Source: Gimesia aquarii
GTDB lineage: Bacteria > Planctomycetota > Planctomycetia > Planctomycetales > Planctomycetaceae
Length of the DNA: 64,000 nucleotides
NCBI RefSeq assembly: GCF_007748195.1
Contig: NZ_CP037920.1
Span: 992,001-1,056,000 of the forward strand
Direction of reading: 5' to 3'
In this document: positions 1-8,657 of the stretch, in pieces
How the letters are laid out: each line of letters opens with the position of its first letter
Position numbering within the stretch: position 1 is the stretch's first letter
Notes under the pieces: model-generated
The model's input: the letters and a program-made list of their open reading frames with translations, nothing else
Databases searched by the model: none
Told to the model about the DNA's origin: nothing
Translations under genes and position numbers: made by a program

Positions 1-300
1 AAGTACTTGCGATTCTATGACGACGGCCAGTGTGTCTTCGTGAACGCGGTGGGGACTGTTAATGAGGTCGCTACGTGGCTAAGGCGAGAACGGAAGGGGC
101 TCACGGTTGGAACGTACCAAGTACAGCGATCAAGTCTTTCCGCGTTGTTAGAGCAGCAAGCACTAAGAGGTGAAGAGCCTACCATCTTTAAGTTGAAAGT
201 AAGACTCACAAAACAAGGTTTGAAGGTTAGATTCTGGAGTTCATATTCGAACGCAGAAATTCAAGAGATATATGGGTTTCATGAAGTGAAACTAAAGTAG
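1..300 (+). CDS. C-terminal part of a hypothetical protein, cut by the window edge
   Basis: The frame is open from the first base of the window (reading K-Y-L-R-F-Y-D-D-G) to a TAG stop at 298-300, so the true start lies upstream. The visible part has no signal peptide or membrane segment and ends in a basic tail. The opening phrase, a 'YLRFYDDG' segment followed by a short beta-rich domain, resembles the C-terminal beta domain of small uncharacterised planctomycete proteins. I cannot assign a function. An internal TTG at 7 could be read as a start, but the frame continuing upstream makes this unlikely. Confidence 0.6.
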   Translation, partial: KYLRFYDDGQCVFVNAVGTVNEVATWLRRERKGLTVGTYQVQRSSLSALLEQQALRGEEPTIFKLKVRLTKQGLKVRFWSSYSNAEIQEIYGFHEVKLK

Positions 301-517
301 GTCAATATCTTGGGTTTAGAAATTGTTTTATCCCGAAGCAGTGAAACTGTTTGGTATGACAGTTCTCACTCAAATCTGCTAGGAATTCAGCTACTTTTGC
401 GAGAAAATCATAGCTGGCCTTTAATTCAGAAAGTCAATGAAACGCAAGATGTAGTTTAGAATTCTTGACCTGATACGAATTAGTAAAGATTGTAGCTTTG
501 AACCATGTGACGCGCAT

Positions 518-550
518 AAAAAAACGCCAGTCAAGACGAGTTGACTGGCG
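518..550 (-). terminator. Rho-independent terminator, minus strand
   Basis: A perfect ten-base-pair stem (525-534 with 541-550) with a six-base loop is followed on the minus strand by seven T (plus-strand A run 518-524). The plus strand has no T run after the stem, so it acts only in the minus direction, although the flanking genes do not need it. Confidence 0.75.
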
Positions 551-637
551 CGAATAATCATACATCAGAGAGGTTAGTAAAAAGGAAGTAAATAATCCTC
601 TAGGGAGATGATGTATGAGATAAAAACACTCTTATGG
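518..637 (-). ncRNA. candidate small RNA of about 120 nt
   Basis: Read on the minus strand, a promoter-like pair (672-644) is followed by an expected start near 637. Next comes a hairpin whose outer arms are 609-617 and 559-567 (nine perfect pairs), with an inner five-pair arm at 597-601 and 569-573, and then a ten-pair terminator hairpin (550-525) with a run of seven U. No reading frame of useful length lies inside, and no minus-strand gene lies immediately to the right for which the terminator could serve. The arrangement fits an independent structured RNA. The family is not recognised; it does not look like 6S RNA, tmRNA or SRP RNA. It could also be the remnant of a lost gene's 3' end. Confidence 0.45.
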
Positions 638-643
638 TGACCC

Positions 644-672
644 ATCATGTTTCTTATCGACGAAATTGTCAA
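644..672 (-). promoter_or_regulatory. candidate sigma70-type promoter for the small RNA
   Basis: On the minus strand a perfect TTGACA (672-667) is followed 17 bases later by CATGAT (649-644), four of six matches to TATAAT. The spacing is optimal. The predicted start falls near 637. Confidence 0.4.
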
Positions 673-954
673 GCCAAATATAAACAGGAAATTAATTCTT
701 CATAAAATTTCTGTTTGAATGAATGTCCATTCCAGATGGTATGGATAGTGGACTGTTTCCCACGGAGATAGACTACATATTCTTTGAGTCATGATTACAA
801 TTGTCTGTATAGAAATGTAACATAAATGATTCATTATGTTTCAATTTGAAAGAGGAACCGCGACAGCGGCAGGTTTCTCGCATACTATTAGCTCGCCAGG
901 ACCGTAAAAGGTCGTTTTTCATTTAATACACAGTAAGGAAATTGACGGCTGCCG

Positions 955-1698
955 ATGTCTGAACAACTGCGTTATTTATTGCTACAAGTTCGTAATTCTG
1001 ACGATCCCATGCGAGAACAGGAAGTCTCCTGCTTTGCCAAGGCATTGGAGACACAGATCGGCCAGATTTCTGTATTTGATCTTCTGGGGGGACCTCTTCA
1101 GGAAATCGATTTAGAGCGTACCGATGTCGTTCTGATTGGCGGCAGTGGTCATTATTCTGCTGCGGGAGAAGGTCGCTGGTTGGAAGTGGCTCTGGAAAGC
1201 CTGCGAGTCGTGCATGACACACGTAAGCCGACATTTGCTTCCTGCTGGGGATTCCAAGCCATGGCACGTGCCATGGGAGGGCGGGTCATTCATGATCTCA
1301 ACCGAGCAGAGCTGGGTGTCCATCATGTCACTCTGACTGAAAATGGTAAAGCCGATCCGATTTTTGGTCCCCTGGGTTCTGTTCTGCAGGGGCTGATGGG
1401 CCATGAAGATACCGTTGTGGAGTTGCCACCGGGAACGGAATTACTGGCTTCGACAGAACGGGTTGAGAATCAGGCATATCGATTTACAGATCGTCCGATT
1501 TATTGCACGCAATTTCATCCGGAATTAGATCAGAAGTCGTTTTTGAACCGGCTGCGCGTCTATCCTGAATATGTTGAAAAAATTGCGGGGCTCTCAATGG
1601 AAGAGTTTCGGCATTCAATTCATGATACACCTGAGACCATGGCCTTATTAAAACGTTTTGTTCAACAGATTGCGCCGATCCATTTAGAACAAAAATAA
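955..1698 (+). CDS. type 1 glutamine amidotransferase
   Basis: This 247-residue protein has the class I amidotransferase fold, which releases ammonia from glutamine through a Cys-His-Glu triad. The nucleophile elbow is C97 in ASCWGFQ, and the His-Glu pair is H188 and E190 in QFHPEL. Such stand-alone domains are related to the glutaminase part of GMP synthase, but no synthetase domain is attached or adjacent, so the acceptor is unknown. It is probably cytoplasmic, with no signal peptide. A glycosyltransferase gene follows after 30 bases on the same strand, which suggests co-transcription. The ATG at 955 is preceded only by a weak AAGGAA about 16 bases upstream. Confidence 0.85.
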   Translation: MSEQLRYLLLQVRNSDDPMREQEVSCFAKALETQIGQISVFDLLGGPLQEIDLERTDVVLIGGSGHYSAAGEGRWLEVALESLRVVHDTRKPTFASCWGFQAMARAMGGRVIHDLNRAELGVHHVTLTENGKADPIFGPLGSVLQGLMGHEDTVVELPPGTELLASTERVENQAYRFTDRPIYCTQFHPELDQKSFLNRLRVYPEYVEKIAGLSMEEFRHSIHDTPETMALLKRFVQQIAPIHLEQK

Positions 1699-1728
1699 TT
1701 CAACTGCTTACTGCATTCAGGCAAACGT

Positions 1729-3078
1729 ATGTCAGATCAGCCGCAAAAAAAATTGCATGTCGCCATCATCACCTCAGGAGGCGCGGGGATGTTTTGTGGT
1801 GCCTGCATGCATGACAATACCTGGACCAAATCGATGATCAATCAGGGGGCCGAAGCCACTCTGATTCCCACCTACACTCCGATTCGCGTCGACGAACAGA
1901 ATATGAGTAGCTCGCAGGTCTTTCTAGGTGGAATTAATGTCTATCTCAACTATCGTTCTCGACTCTGGCAGCGTTTACCGCGCATTTTCAAGCATTGGTT
2001 GAACACGCCCTGGATCATTAATCTCGCGACACGATTTGGTGTCAGCAATGATGCCCATGAACTGGGGGCTCTGACGGTGACCTTACTCGAAGGAGAACAG
2101 GGGCCGGAGCTGATGGAAATCGAAGAATTAGCTCGGTTTGTGGGAGAAGAACTGAAGCCGGATGTCGTTTGTCTGAGTAACGCGCTGCTGTCTGGTACGA
2201 TTAAAAAAATCAAAGAGTATTTTTCTGGTCCCCTGTTTTGTATTTTGCAGGGCGATGATGTTTTTTTAGAAGAACTTGGGGAAACGTATCGATCACGCTC
2301 TCTGGAATTGATTCGCCATAACATTCAGCAGATTGATGGCATGTTGGTACACAGTGATTATTATCGGGATTTCATCTCTGAGTATTTCAGTTTGCCCGTT
2401 GATCAGATTCACAAAGTGCTGTTGGGAATTAATTTGGAAGGTCATGATGGCAAACCAGGTGAAAATGGGAATGAGCCCTTCACGATTGGTTTTTTTGCCA
2501 GGCTTTGCAAAGAAAAAGGTCTGCACAATGTCGTGCGTGCGTTCGAGATCTTCCATCAGTCTCATCCGGAGAGCCAATTGCATGTAGGAGGGTTTCTGGG
2601 GAAAGAGAGTGAAGACTATTTTCACGAAACGACCAAGCCTCTTCAGACGTTCGGCGATTCCTACAAATTCTGGGGAAGCCCTGATTCACTCGAAGAAAAA
2701 ATCGCTTTTTATAAACGCTTGTCGGTGCTCTCTGTACCGACTGATTACCATGAGCCTAAAGGGTTATTCGTGCTGGAGGCGATGGCCAATGGTGTGCCTG
2801 TCGTGCAACCAGCGCATGGGGCGTTTCCGGAGCTCATCGAAAAGACAGAGGGGGGAATGCTGGTTCCCCCTGGAGATCCTGAAGCTTTGGCAGCGGCCTG
2901 GGAAAAACTTTATGAAGACAAGGCCTATTATGACCAACTGGCACAACAGGGTTATGAACGTGTGCGTCAGTTCTATAGCAGTGAATTGATGGCTGAGGAA
3001 AGTTTAGAATTCTTTCAAAAGGCCGTTGAGACCTCGCGTTTGAGTCAGAATGAGCCCCAATTAACATCCGATACTTGA
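1729..3078 (+). CDS. glycosyltransferase, family 4 type (GT-B fold)
   Basis: The 449-residue product has the two-domain GT-B layout. The C-terminal half carries the EX7E signature of retaining family 4 enzymes (E342 and E350, in HEPKGLFVLEAMANG), followed by PAHGAFPELI and GGMLVPPGDPEALA, which bind the nucleotide-sugar donor. The N-terminal acceptor half starts with a Gly-rich loop containing a CGAC pair. No signal peptide is present, so it acts in the cytoplasm on an unknown acceptor. The gene follows the amidotransferase by 30 bases. A role in a cell-envelope or storage glycan is possible, but substrate and sugar cannot be read from the sequence. Confidence 0.85.
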   Translation: MSDQPQKKLHVAIITSGGAGMFCGACMHDNTWTKSMINQGAEATLIPTYTPIRVDEQNMSSSQVFLGGINVYLNYRSRLWQRLPRIFKHWLNTPWIINLATRFGVSNDAHELGALTVTLLEGEQGPELMEIEELARFVGEELKPDVVCLSNALLSGTIKKIKEYFSGPLFCILQGDDVFLEELGETYRSRSLELIRHNIQQIDGMLVHSDYYRDFISEYFSLPVDQIHKVLLGINLEGHDGKPGENGNEPFTIGFFARLCKEKGLHNVVRAFEIFHQSHPESQLHVGGFLGKESEDYFHETTKPLQTFGDSYKFWGSPDSLEEKIAFYKRLSVLSVPTDYHEPKGLFVLEAMANGVPVVQPAHGAFPELIEKTEGGMLVPPGDPEALAAAWEKLYEDKAYYDQLAQQGYERVRQFYSSELMAEESLEFFQKAVETSRLSQNEPQLTSDT

Positions 3079-3210
3079 ATCAGGCATCGTGCAGCTTAAC
3101 AATCGGACTGGTTTGAGGTATTCTGTACCCCGAATGATCGGAGATTATTCATCTGTTGTAAGCTGAATAGTCCTTTTAAAAACGTTAAATCATAAGGTGT
3201 TTAGATTTCG

Positions 3211-4419
3211 ATGCCAGACCTGCACTCGTTAATGAAAAAACTGCAAAAGAAGAATGATTCCAAGATTGTCCTGTTGGTTTCTGATGGCCTGGGTGGACTC
3301 CCTTTAGAGCCAGGTGGGAAAACTGAGTTGGAAACCGCCAACACTCCGAATCTTGATGCACTGGCCAAAAAAGGAACCTTAGGCCGCAGTATTCCCGTAC
3401 TACCAGGAATCACTCCCGGAAGTGGCCCTGGTCACCTCGGGCTCTTTGGTTATGATCCATTGGAATTCAATATTGGTCGCGGTGTACTCGAGGCGTTAGG
3501 TATTGATTTTGAATTGGGACCCGATGACGTCGCCATCCGAGGTAACTACTGTACCATCGACGATGACGGAAATATTTCCGACCGTCGCGCGGGGCGTATT
3601 GCCAGCGAGATTGGCGCTGAACTATGTCAAAAACTTGACAAGATCGAAATTCCCGGTGTGGAAGTGTTTGTGCGTCACGTGAAAGAATATCGTCTGGTGA
3701 TTGTGATTCGTGGTAAAGGGCTCGGCGGAAACATCAATGATACCGATCCACAGAGAACCGGAGTGCCTCCCTTAGAGCCTGTAGGCGCTGATGCAGCCTC
3801 ACAAAAGACCGCCGAGATCTGTAAAGAGTTTATGAAACAGGCGGCCGTCATTTTGAAAGACGATCAGCCTGCCAATTTATTAACCATGCGTGGCATCGCG
3901 AAGCTGCCGGAGATCCCGACGTTTGAAGAAGTCTATGGCACCAGAGCCGCTGCGATTGCCGTTTATCCCATGTATCGTGGATTAGCCCGACTGGTTAGTA
4001 TGGATGTGCAAGATGCCGGACAGACGCTGGAATCTCAAATGGATTGTCTGGAAAAAGTGTGGGATGATCACGACTTCTTTTTTGTGCATTACAAGTACAC
4101 CGATTCCACAGGGGAAGATGGTAACTTTGATGCCAAAGTTGCCAAGACGGAACATGTCGACACGTGCATTCCCCGCATCACTGCTTTAAATCCGGATGTA
4201 TTGATTGTGACCGGCGACCATAGCACTCCTGCTAAAATGAAATCGCATAGCTGGCATCCGGTTCCTGTTTTACTCTCAGCAGAAAATGCCCGATTTGATG
4301 CCTGCCAGAGTTTTGGTGAAGCGGAATGCATTCAGGGAGGCCTGGGGCAATTTGAAGCCAAGTATCTTATGTCAATGGCGATGGCTCACGCCGGTCGTTT
4401 AGAAAAATATGGTGCCTGA
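3211..4419 (+). CDS. apgM: cofactor-independent phosphoglycerate mutase, archaeal type
   Basis: This 402-residue protein belongs to the alkaline-phosphatase superfamily mutases that interconvert 3- and 2-phosphoglycerate in glycolysis. The metal-binding start is D25 in VLLVSDGLGG, the phosphorylated serine is probably S71 in GSGPGH, and the C-terminal metal site lies in VTGDHSTPAKMKSHSWHP. Length matches the aPGAM group rather than the 510-residue bacterial GpmI. An intrinsic terminator follows 30 bases after the stop, so it ends a transcript. The start at 3211 gives a short basic leader; the fold itself starts near residue 15. Confidence 0.88.
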   Translation: MPDLHSLMKKLQKKNDSKIVLLVSDGLGGLPLEPGGKTELETANTPNLDALAKKGTLGRSIPVLPGITPGSGPGHLGLFGYDPLEFNIGRGVLEALGIDFELGPDDVAIRGNYCTIDDDGNISDRRAGRIASEIGAELCQKLDKIEIPGVEVFVRHVKEYRLVIVIRGKGLGGNINDTDPQRTGVPPLEPVGADAASQKTAEICKEFMKQAAVILKDDQPANLLTMRGIAKLPEIPTFEEVYGTRAAAIAVYPMYRGLARLVSMDVQDAGQTLESQMDCLEKVWDDHDFFFVHYKYTDSTGEDGNFDAKVAKTEHVDTCIPRITALNPDVLIVTGDHSTPAKMKSHSWHPVPVLLSAENARFDACQSFGEAECIQGGLGQFEAKYLMSMAMAHAGRLEKYGA

Positions 4420-4450
4420 TGATTGATGAAATCAGTTTAACGTGAATAAA

Positions 4451-4488
4451 GGATGCAGCCCTTTTTCAAAGGCTTGCATCCTTTTTTG
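4451..4488 (+). terminator. Rho-independent terminator after apgM
   Basis: A GC-containing stem (4451-4460 with 4471-4481, one bulged T) with a ten-base loop is followed by six T at 4482-4487. It sits 32 bases after the apgM stop and separates that gene from the motor pair downstream. Confidence 0.8.
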
Positions 4489-4697
4489 TTCAATTCAATG
4501 CGATGTCTCATGTGTCACAGCTACGTTTCTTGTGAAGAGTAATATACGTCTTGAAACTGATTATTTTGATCAACTTGTGTGAAAGGGCCGTTAAGAGTAC
4601 CGGAAGCGTTTCGTCTTGTGTTATCTGAGATTGTGTTTAAGATCTAAACCAATTCGAATTCTTGAGCTAGCATTTTGAGTAAATCTGGAAGCAATCG

Positions 4698-5354
4698 ATG
4701 TCGCAATACTTAAGTCAGCTATCAGGCTTGTCCACATTTCTAATCACGATCACGTTTGGAGCGCATGTCTTCTTTTTCTTTGTGCTCTGGCTTTGGTCGC
4801 GCCGCGATCTGCGGGGAATTGCGTCTTCTCTGGATGATTTTACACGTGGATTAAAACATCGGAGTGTGCTGGATTCCACGGGCCACCTCTCGGATCAGAT
4901 CGAAGCGTTTCTGGCGGATGTGAATGAAACCATCGATTCCAAGGCCAATCCTGCTGATCGGGAAATACTCTCACAGCGGGTACACATTCTTGATGAAAAA
5001 CGACGTTACTTGAATTCGCATTTTTTCGAAACCAGTTACAACATCTGCCGTACAATGATCGAAGCCTATCCCCTGGCAGGAGTGTTGGGAACCATACTGG
5101 CGATGGGAGCCGCCCTGCAGTTAAATACCGGCTCTGAAACTTCCAGTGCCATTAATTCGATTGTCAGTCATTTTGGCGATGCGATCTGGTCTACGTTTGC
5201 CGGCCTTGCTGCGGCCATTCTCTTGATGTTCCTCAATAGTATCCTGGAAACTTCGTTCTTGAATCTGGTTGAGAATCGTCAGCATGTCCGAGATACGGTG
5301 GTGCGAGCCAAGCGTGAGCTTGCTTTTGCGAACGGAGGTTCGACAGAGCAATGA
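4698..5354 (+). CDS. MotA/TolQ/ExbB-like proton channel protein
   Basis: The 218-residue protein has three membrane segments (about 12-34, 122-142 and 162-185), with the cytoplasmic region between the first two. The core AYPLAGVLGTILAMG and the second helix IWSTFAGLAAAILLMFLNS match the MotA/TolQ/ExbB channel domain, which uses the proton gradient to do work across the inner membrane. The stop codon overlaps the start of the next gene by four bases (ATGA), so the two are translationally coupled. No TonB, TolA, TolB or flagellar gene is nearby. The start is supported by TGGAAG just upstream. Confidence 0.8.
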   Translation: MSQYLSQLSGLSTFLITITFGAHVFFFFVLWLWSRRDLRGIASSLDDFTRGLKHRSVLDSTGHLSDQIEAFLADVNETIDSKANPADREILSQRVHILDEKRRYLNSHFFETSYNICRTMIEAYPLAGVLGTILAMGAALQLNTGSETSSAINSIVSHFGDAIWSTFAGLAAAILLMFLNSILETSFLNLVENRQHVRDTVVRAKRELAFANGGSTEQ

Positions 5355-6235
5355 TTTCTCGGCGTCGTTTGACATTCCAGTTAACTCCCCTGCTCGACTT
5401 GTTGTTGATTGTGATCTTTGCGCAGTTCATGGACACACAGGAAACAACGGCACGTATTGAACAACGTGCCGCGACAGAGGTTCAACAGGCTGAGCAAAAG
5501 GCCAAGAAATATTCTGAAGACAGCGAGTCGGCACATCAGCGAATTAAAAAATTATCCGAGCTCAATGCACAGGCTATGCGTGAGACTGCCAGAGCTCAAG
5601 AACAGTCGCTTAAGACGTTGAAGCTCTCCCGCGCCTCACAGCAGATTCTAAAAAAAGAAAACCGAGAGTTGTCTGAGCAACTCAAGGGAGTCCAGGAGCA
5701 ACGTGACAGAGTCGCTGAATTAGCACAACAGCTGTTTCAGCTTCCAGATCAAATCCTTGACCCGGTACTCAAATCGAAAGCCGATCCCAATACGGAGAAA
5801 ACGAAAGCAGAACTCGAGCAAATTAAAAAACAGCTACGGGAGTTGGCAGGTGCCAAGGCGGAAGATATCGTAAAACATTTTCTGACCTATGATGAGTTAA
5901 CCAAACGCAGTGATATCTGGGAACTCTATCTGACGGAGAACGGCATCTTTCGTTTGACAATCGGTAAACAAACCACAGACTTTCGTGCTGATTCCATACC
6001 GTCTTTTGTCGATCGTTTTTATGCGATTTATAAAACGGTTCCTCAGCCTAAGAGCCTCGTGATTATCCTCTTCTCTTATGGAGACGCAAAAGCTTCGGTT
6101 CGCTTTGCAGCGACACAGGGACTTCCCGCCGTTGCCGAACGCATGCGGGCGGATAGTAACGGCAGAACTCGATTTGAATATGCGGTGATTGGTTTTGCCC
6201 CCGAAAAGCGAGACACTGCAAACATTAAGAGATAA
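5351..6235 (+). CDS. ExbD/TolR/MotB-like membrane protein with a long coiled coil
   Basis: The 294-residue product has one N-terminal membrane helix (about 10-27) with a conserved-looking aspartate at 16 in LTPLLDLLLIVIFAQF, the position of the proton-carrying residue in ExbD and TolR. A long charged coiled coil follows (about 32-180). A compact C-terminal domain (about 190-285) contains VIILFSYGDAKASVRFAATQGL. It lacks an OmpA-type peptidoglycan-binding motif, so it is neither MotB nor the Zorya protein ZorB. It forms a unit with the overlapping channel gene upstream. Target and function are unknown; the coiled coil would let it reach far into the periplasm. Confidence 0.7.
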   Translation: MISRRRLTFQLTPLLDLLLIVIFAQFMDTQETTARIEQRAATEVQQAEQKAKKYSEDSESAHQRIKKLSELNAQAMRETARAQEQSLKTLKLSRASQQILKKENRELSEQLKGVQEQRDRVAELAQQLFQLPDQILDPVLKSKADPNTEKTKAELEQIKKQLRELAGAKAEDIVKHFLTYDELTKRSDIWELYLTENGIFRLTIGKQTTDFRADSIPSFVDRFYAIYKTVPQPKSLVIILFSYGDAKASVRFAATQGLPAVAERMRADSNGRTRFEYAVIGFAPEKRDTANIKR

Positions 6236-6266
6236 TTCGTTTGCCAAACGTTACGCCGTGTTCGAT

Positions 6267-7451
6267 TCAGATCCCCAGTTCCTGCTTGACCTCTTTGAAC
6301 TTCTCTATGGCAAAATCCAGATCCTCAATCGAATGAGCGGCTGAAATTTGTGTACGAATTCGGGCTTTTCCCTGAGGGACAACTGGGTAAGAGAATCCGA
6401 TGACATAGATTCCTTTTTGTAGCAGAGCATCGGCGACTTGCGCAGCCAGTGCCGCATCACCCAGCATAATGGGAACAATGGGATGCTCTCCCTGTAGAAC
6501 GTCAAAGCCGACTTGTGAGATGCCGGCACGGAAATGTTTCGTATTGGCTTCCAGCTTGTCGCGTAGTTCAGTTGACTCTGAGAGCAGATCAATGGCTTTG
6601 ATCGATGCCGTGACAATCGACGGTGCCACCGAGTTTGAGAATAAGTAAGGTCGCGAACGTTGTCTGAGTAAGTCGATGACTTCTTTACGACCACTGGTAT
6701 AGCCACCACTGGCCCCGCCAAGTGCCTTACCCAGTGTGCCGGTTATGATGTCGACGCGCTCCATCACATTGTGAAATTCATGAACGCCTTTTCCCTGTTT
6801 GCCCATGAAACCGACGGCGTGTGAGTCATCGACCATCACCAATGCATCGTACTTTTCTGCCAGGTCACAGATGGCGGGTAGATTTGCGATATAACCATCC
6901 ATGGAAAACACACCATCGGTGGCGATCATGCGAAAGCGAGCCGATTGGGCTGCTTTGAGTTGTTCTTCCAGATCCTGCATGTCACTATTTTTATAGCGGA
7001 ATCGATGTGCTTTGCATAAACGAACCCCATCGATGATGCTGGCATGATTCAATTCATCTGAAATAATCGCATCTTCTGCAGACAAGATCGTTTCGAACAG
7101 ACCACCATTGGCATCGAAGCAGGATGTATAGAGTATCGTGTCTTCGGTTCCCAGGAACTGACTCAGCTTGTTCTCAAGCGTTTTGTGAATGGATTGAGTT
7201 CCACAAATAAAACGGACAGACGATAAGCCATATCCCCACTGGTCCAATCCGGCATGAGCGGCAGCGATCACTTCGGGATGTTCTGCCAGGCCGAGATAAT
7301 TATTGGCGCACATGTTGAGGACCGGTTCTCCGTCCGCGACACGAATATGGGCATCTTGTGGTGTCGTAATAATACGTTCAGATTTATATAAACCTGCTTC
7401 ACGAATTGATGCGAGCGTGTTTTCCAATTCCTGTTTCATCGATCCATACAT
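6267..7451 (-). CDS. kbl: glycine C-acetyltransferase (2-amino-3-ketobutyrate CoA ligase)
   Basis: This 394-residue PLP enzyme converts 2-amino-3-ketobutyrate and CoA to glycine and acetyl-CoA, the second step of threonine breakdown. It matches the Escherichia coli Kbl pattern along its whole length ([32 protein letters not shown]). The PLP lysine is K242 in [15 protein letters not shown]. The gene lies 45 bases downstream of tdh on the same strand and is almost certainly in the same transcript. It converges with the ExbD-like gene, with 31 bases between the stops. Start at residue 1 agrees with the family; M5 is an alternative. Confidence 0.95.
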   Translation of the reverse strand: MYGSMKQELENTLASIREAGLYKSERIITTPQDAHIRVADGEPVLNMCANNYLGLAEHPEVIAAAHAGLDQWGYGLSSVRFICGTQSIHKTLENKLSQFLGTEDTILYTSCFDANGGLFETILSAEDAIISDELNHASIIDGVRLCKAHRFRYKNSDMQDLEEQLKAAQSARFRMIATDGVFSMDGYIANLPAICDLAEKYDALVMVDDSHAVGFMGKQGKGVHEFHNVMERVDIITGTLGKALGGASGGYTSGRKEVIDLLRQRSRPYLFSNSVAPSIVTASIKAIDLLSESTELRDKLEANTKHFRAGISQVGFDVLQGEHPIVPIMLGDAALAAQVADALLQKGIYVIGFSYPVVPQGKARIRTQISAAHSIEDLDFAIEKFKEVKQELGI

Positions 7452-7496
7452 GGGATGAGTCCTGTTCGCTTTGTTGATTCGCTTAGAGCTTGAAGA

Positions 7497-8528
7497 TTAA
7501 ACGTTTTTCCAATCAAGGATCACTTTCCCCGATTGGCCTGAGATCATGACCTCAAATCCGGCTTCATATTCGCTGGCGTCAAAACGGTGTGTGATGACAG
7601 GGCTGATCTCAAGGCCACTTTGCAGCATCACCGTCATTTTATACCACGTTTCATACATTTCTCGACCGTAGATCCCTTTAATCGTCAACATGTTGAACAC
7701 AACCAGATTCCAATCGATGGGCATTTCCTGTTCGGGAATTCCCAGCATGGCGATCTTACCGCCGTGACACATGTTGTTAAGCATGTCACGAAATGCTTGT
7801 GGATTCCCTGACATTTCCAGACCCACATCGAAGCCTTCCGACATTCCCAGTTGTTTTTGCACATCGGCAATCGGATGGTTACGTACGTCTAAAGCGACGG
7901 TCGCCCCCATTTTTTGTGCGAGTTCCAATCGATAGGGATTCACATCGGTCACGACCACATGCCGCGCACCGGCATGTCTGACAATGGCTGCTGCCATCAC
8001 ACCGATGGGGCCTGCACCGGTGATTAATACATCTTCTCCCAGAACGGGAAATGAAAGCGCTGTATGGACGGCATTGCCAAAGGGATCAAAAATGGAAGCA
8101 ATATCACGATCAATGGATTCATCGTGATGCCAGATATTTGTCATGGGTAACGAAATATATTCTGCAAACGCACCGGGACGATTCACGCCGACTCCCTCAG
8201 TGTGTGCACAGAGATGACGCCGGCCTGCGAAGCAATTGCGACAACGACCACAGACCACGTGCCCTTCTCCACTCACAATTTCGCCCGGAGCGTAATCCAC
8301 GACGTTCGAACCGATTTCCACGATTTCGCCAACAAATTCGTGACCGACGACCATGGGCACAGGAATGGTTTTCTGAGCCCATTCATCCCATTTGTAGATA
8401 TGGACGTCAGTGCCACAAATTCCTGTACGATCGACTTTGATCAGAACGTCGTTAATTCCAATCGTGGGAACAGGAACCTCTTCCAGCCAAAGTCCGGGCT
8501 TTGATTCCTTTTTGACCAGTGCTTTCAT
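7497..8528 (-). CDS. tdh: L-threonine 3-dehydrogenase
   Basis: This zinc-dependent medium-chain dehydrogenase oxidises L-threonine to 2-amino-3-ketobutyrate with NAD+, feeding Kbl. The catalytic zinc site is in [10 protein letters not shown] and GHE. A structural zinc is held by four cysteines in [15 protein letters not shown], and the NAD loop is [12 protein letters not shown] place the start at the ATG at 8528 ([10 protein letters not shown]), which lines up with the start of E. coli Tdh; the frame also has a GTG at 8543. The promoter region upstream carries an inverted repeat and is shared with a divergent XRE-cupin regulator. Confidence 0.95.
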   Translation of the reverse strand: MKALVKKESKPGLWLEEVPVPTIGINDVLIKVDRTGICGTDVHIYKWDEWAQKTIPVPMVVGHEFVGEIVEIGSNVVDYAPGEIVSGEGHVVCGRCRNCFAGRRHLCAHTEGVGVNRPGAFAEYISLPMTNIWHHDESIDRDIASIFDPFGNAVHTALSFPVLGEDVLITGAGPIGVMAAAIVRHAGARHVVVTDVNPYRLELAQKMGATVALDVRNHPIADVQKQLGMSEGFDVGLEMSGNPQAFRDMLNNMCHGGKIAMLGIPEQEMPIDWNLVVFNMLTIKGIYGREMYETWYKMTVMLQSGLEISPVITHRFDASEYEAGFEVMISGQSGKVILDWKNV

Positions 8529-8598
8529 GATTCGATCACTCACTTGAAAATTTTAAGAAATATCGCAACGCAATTTCCTTCATATTGTCTGATTATCC

Positions 8599-8629
8599 AT
8601 TATAATAGAAAACGAAATCCGTTTTGCAA
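8599..8629 (-). promoter_or_regulatory. tdh promoter with overlapping inverted repeat
   Basis: On the minus strand a perfect TATAAT (8604-8599) lies 19 bases from a TTGCAA (8629-8624). The spacer contains the inverted repeat AAAACG-N5-CGTTTT (8609-8625). The location between two divergent genes, one of them a helix-turn-helix regulator, suggests that this is its operator. A factor bound here would cover the spacer between -35 and -10 and so block the promoter. Confidence 0.45.
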
Positions 8630-8657
8630 GATAAAATATCCAATATATTAGATTTTT

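Larger units (their letters stand above)
301..954. other. 650-base spacer with a minus-strand RNA candidate
   Basis: No convincing protein gene lies here. The left half holds a minus-strand promoter-like pair, a long hairpin and a strong intrinsic terminator, listed separately. The right half (about 673-954) is AT-rich and should contain the promoter of the amidotransferase gene at 955, but I see no clear -35/-10 pair for it. Confidence 0.6.

Noticed and set aside
4698-6235. Zorya-type anti-phage system
   Set aside because: The channel protein is related to MotA, but the partner has no OmpA-type domain, and no ZorC, ZorD or ZorE helicase or nuclease gene is nearby.
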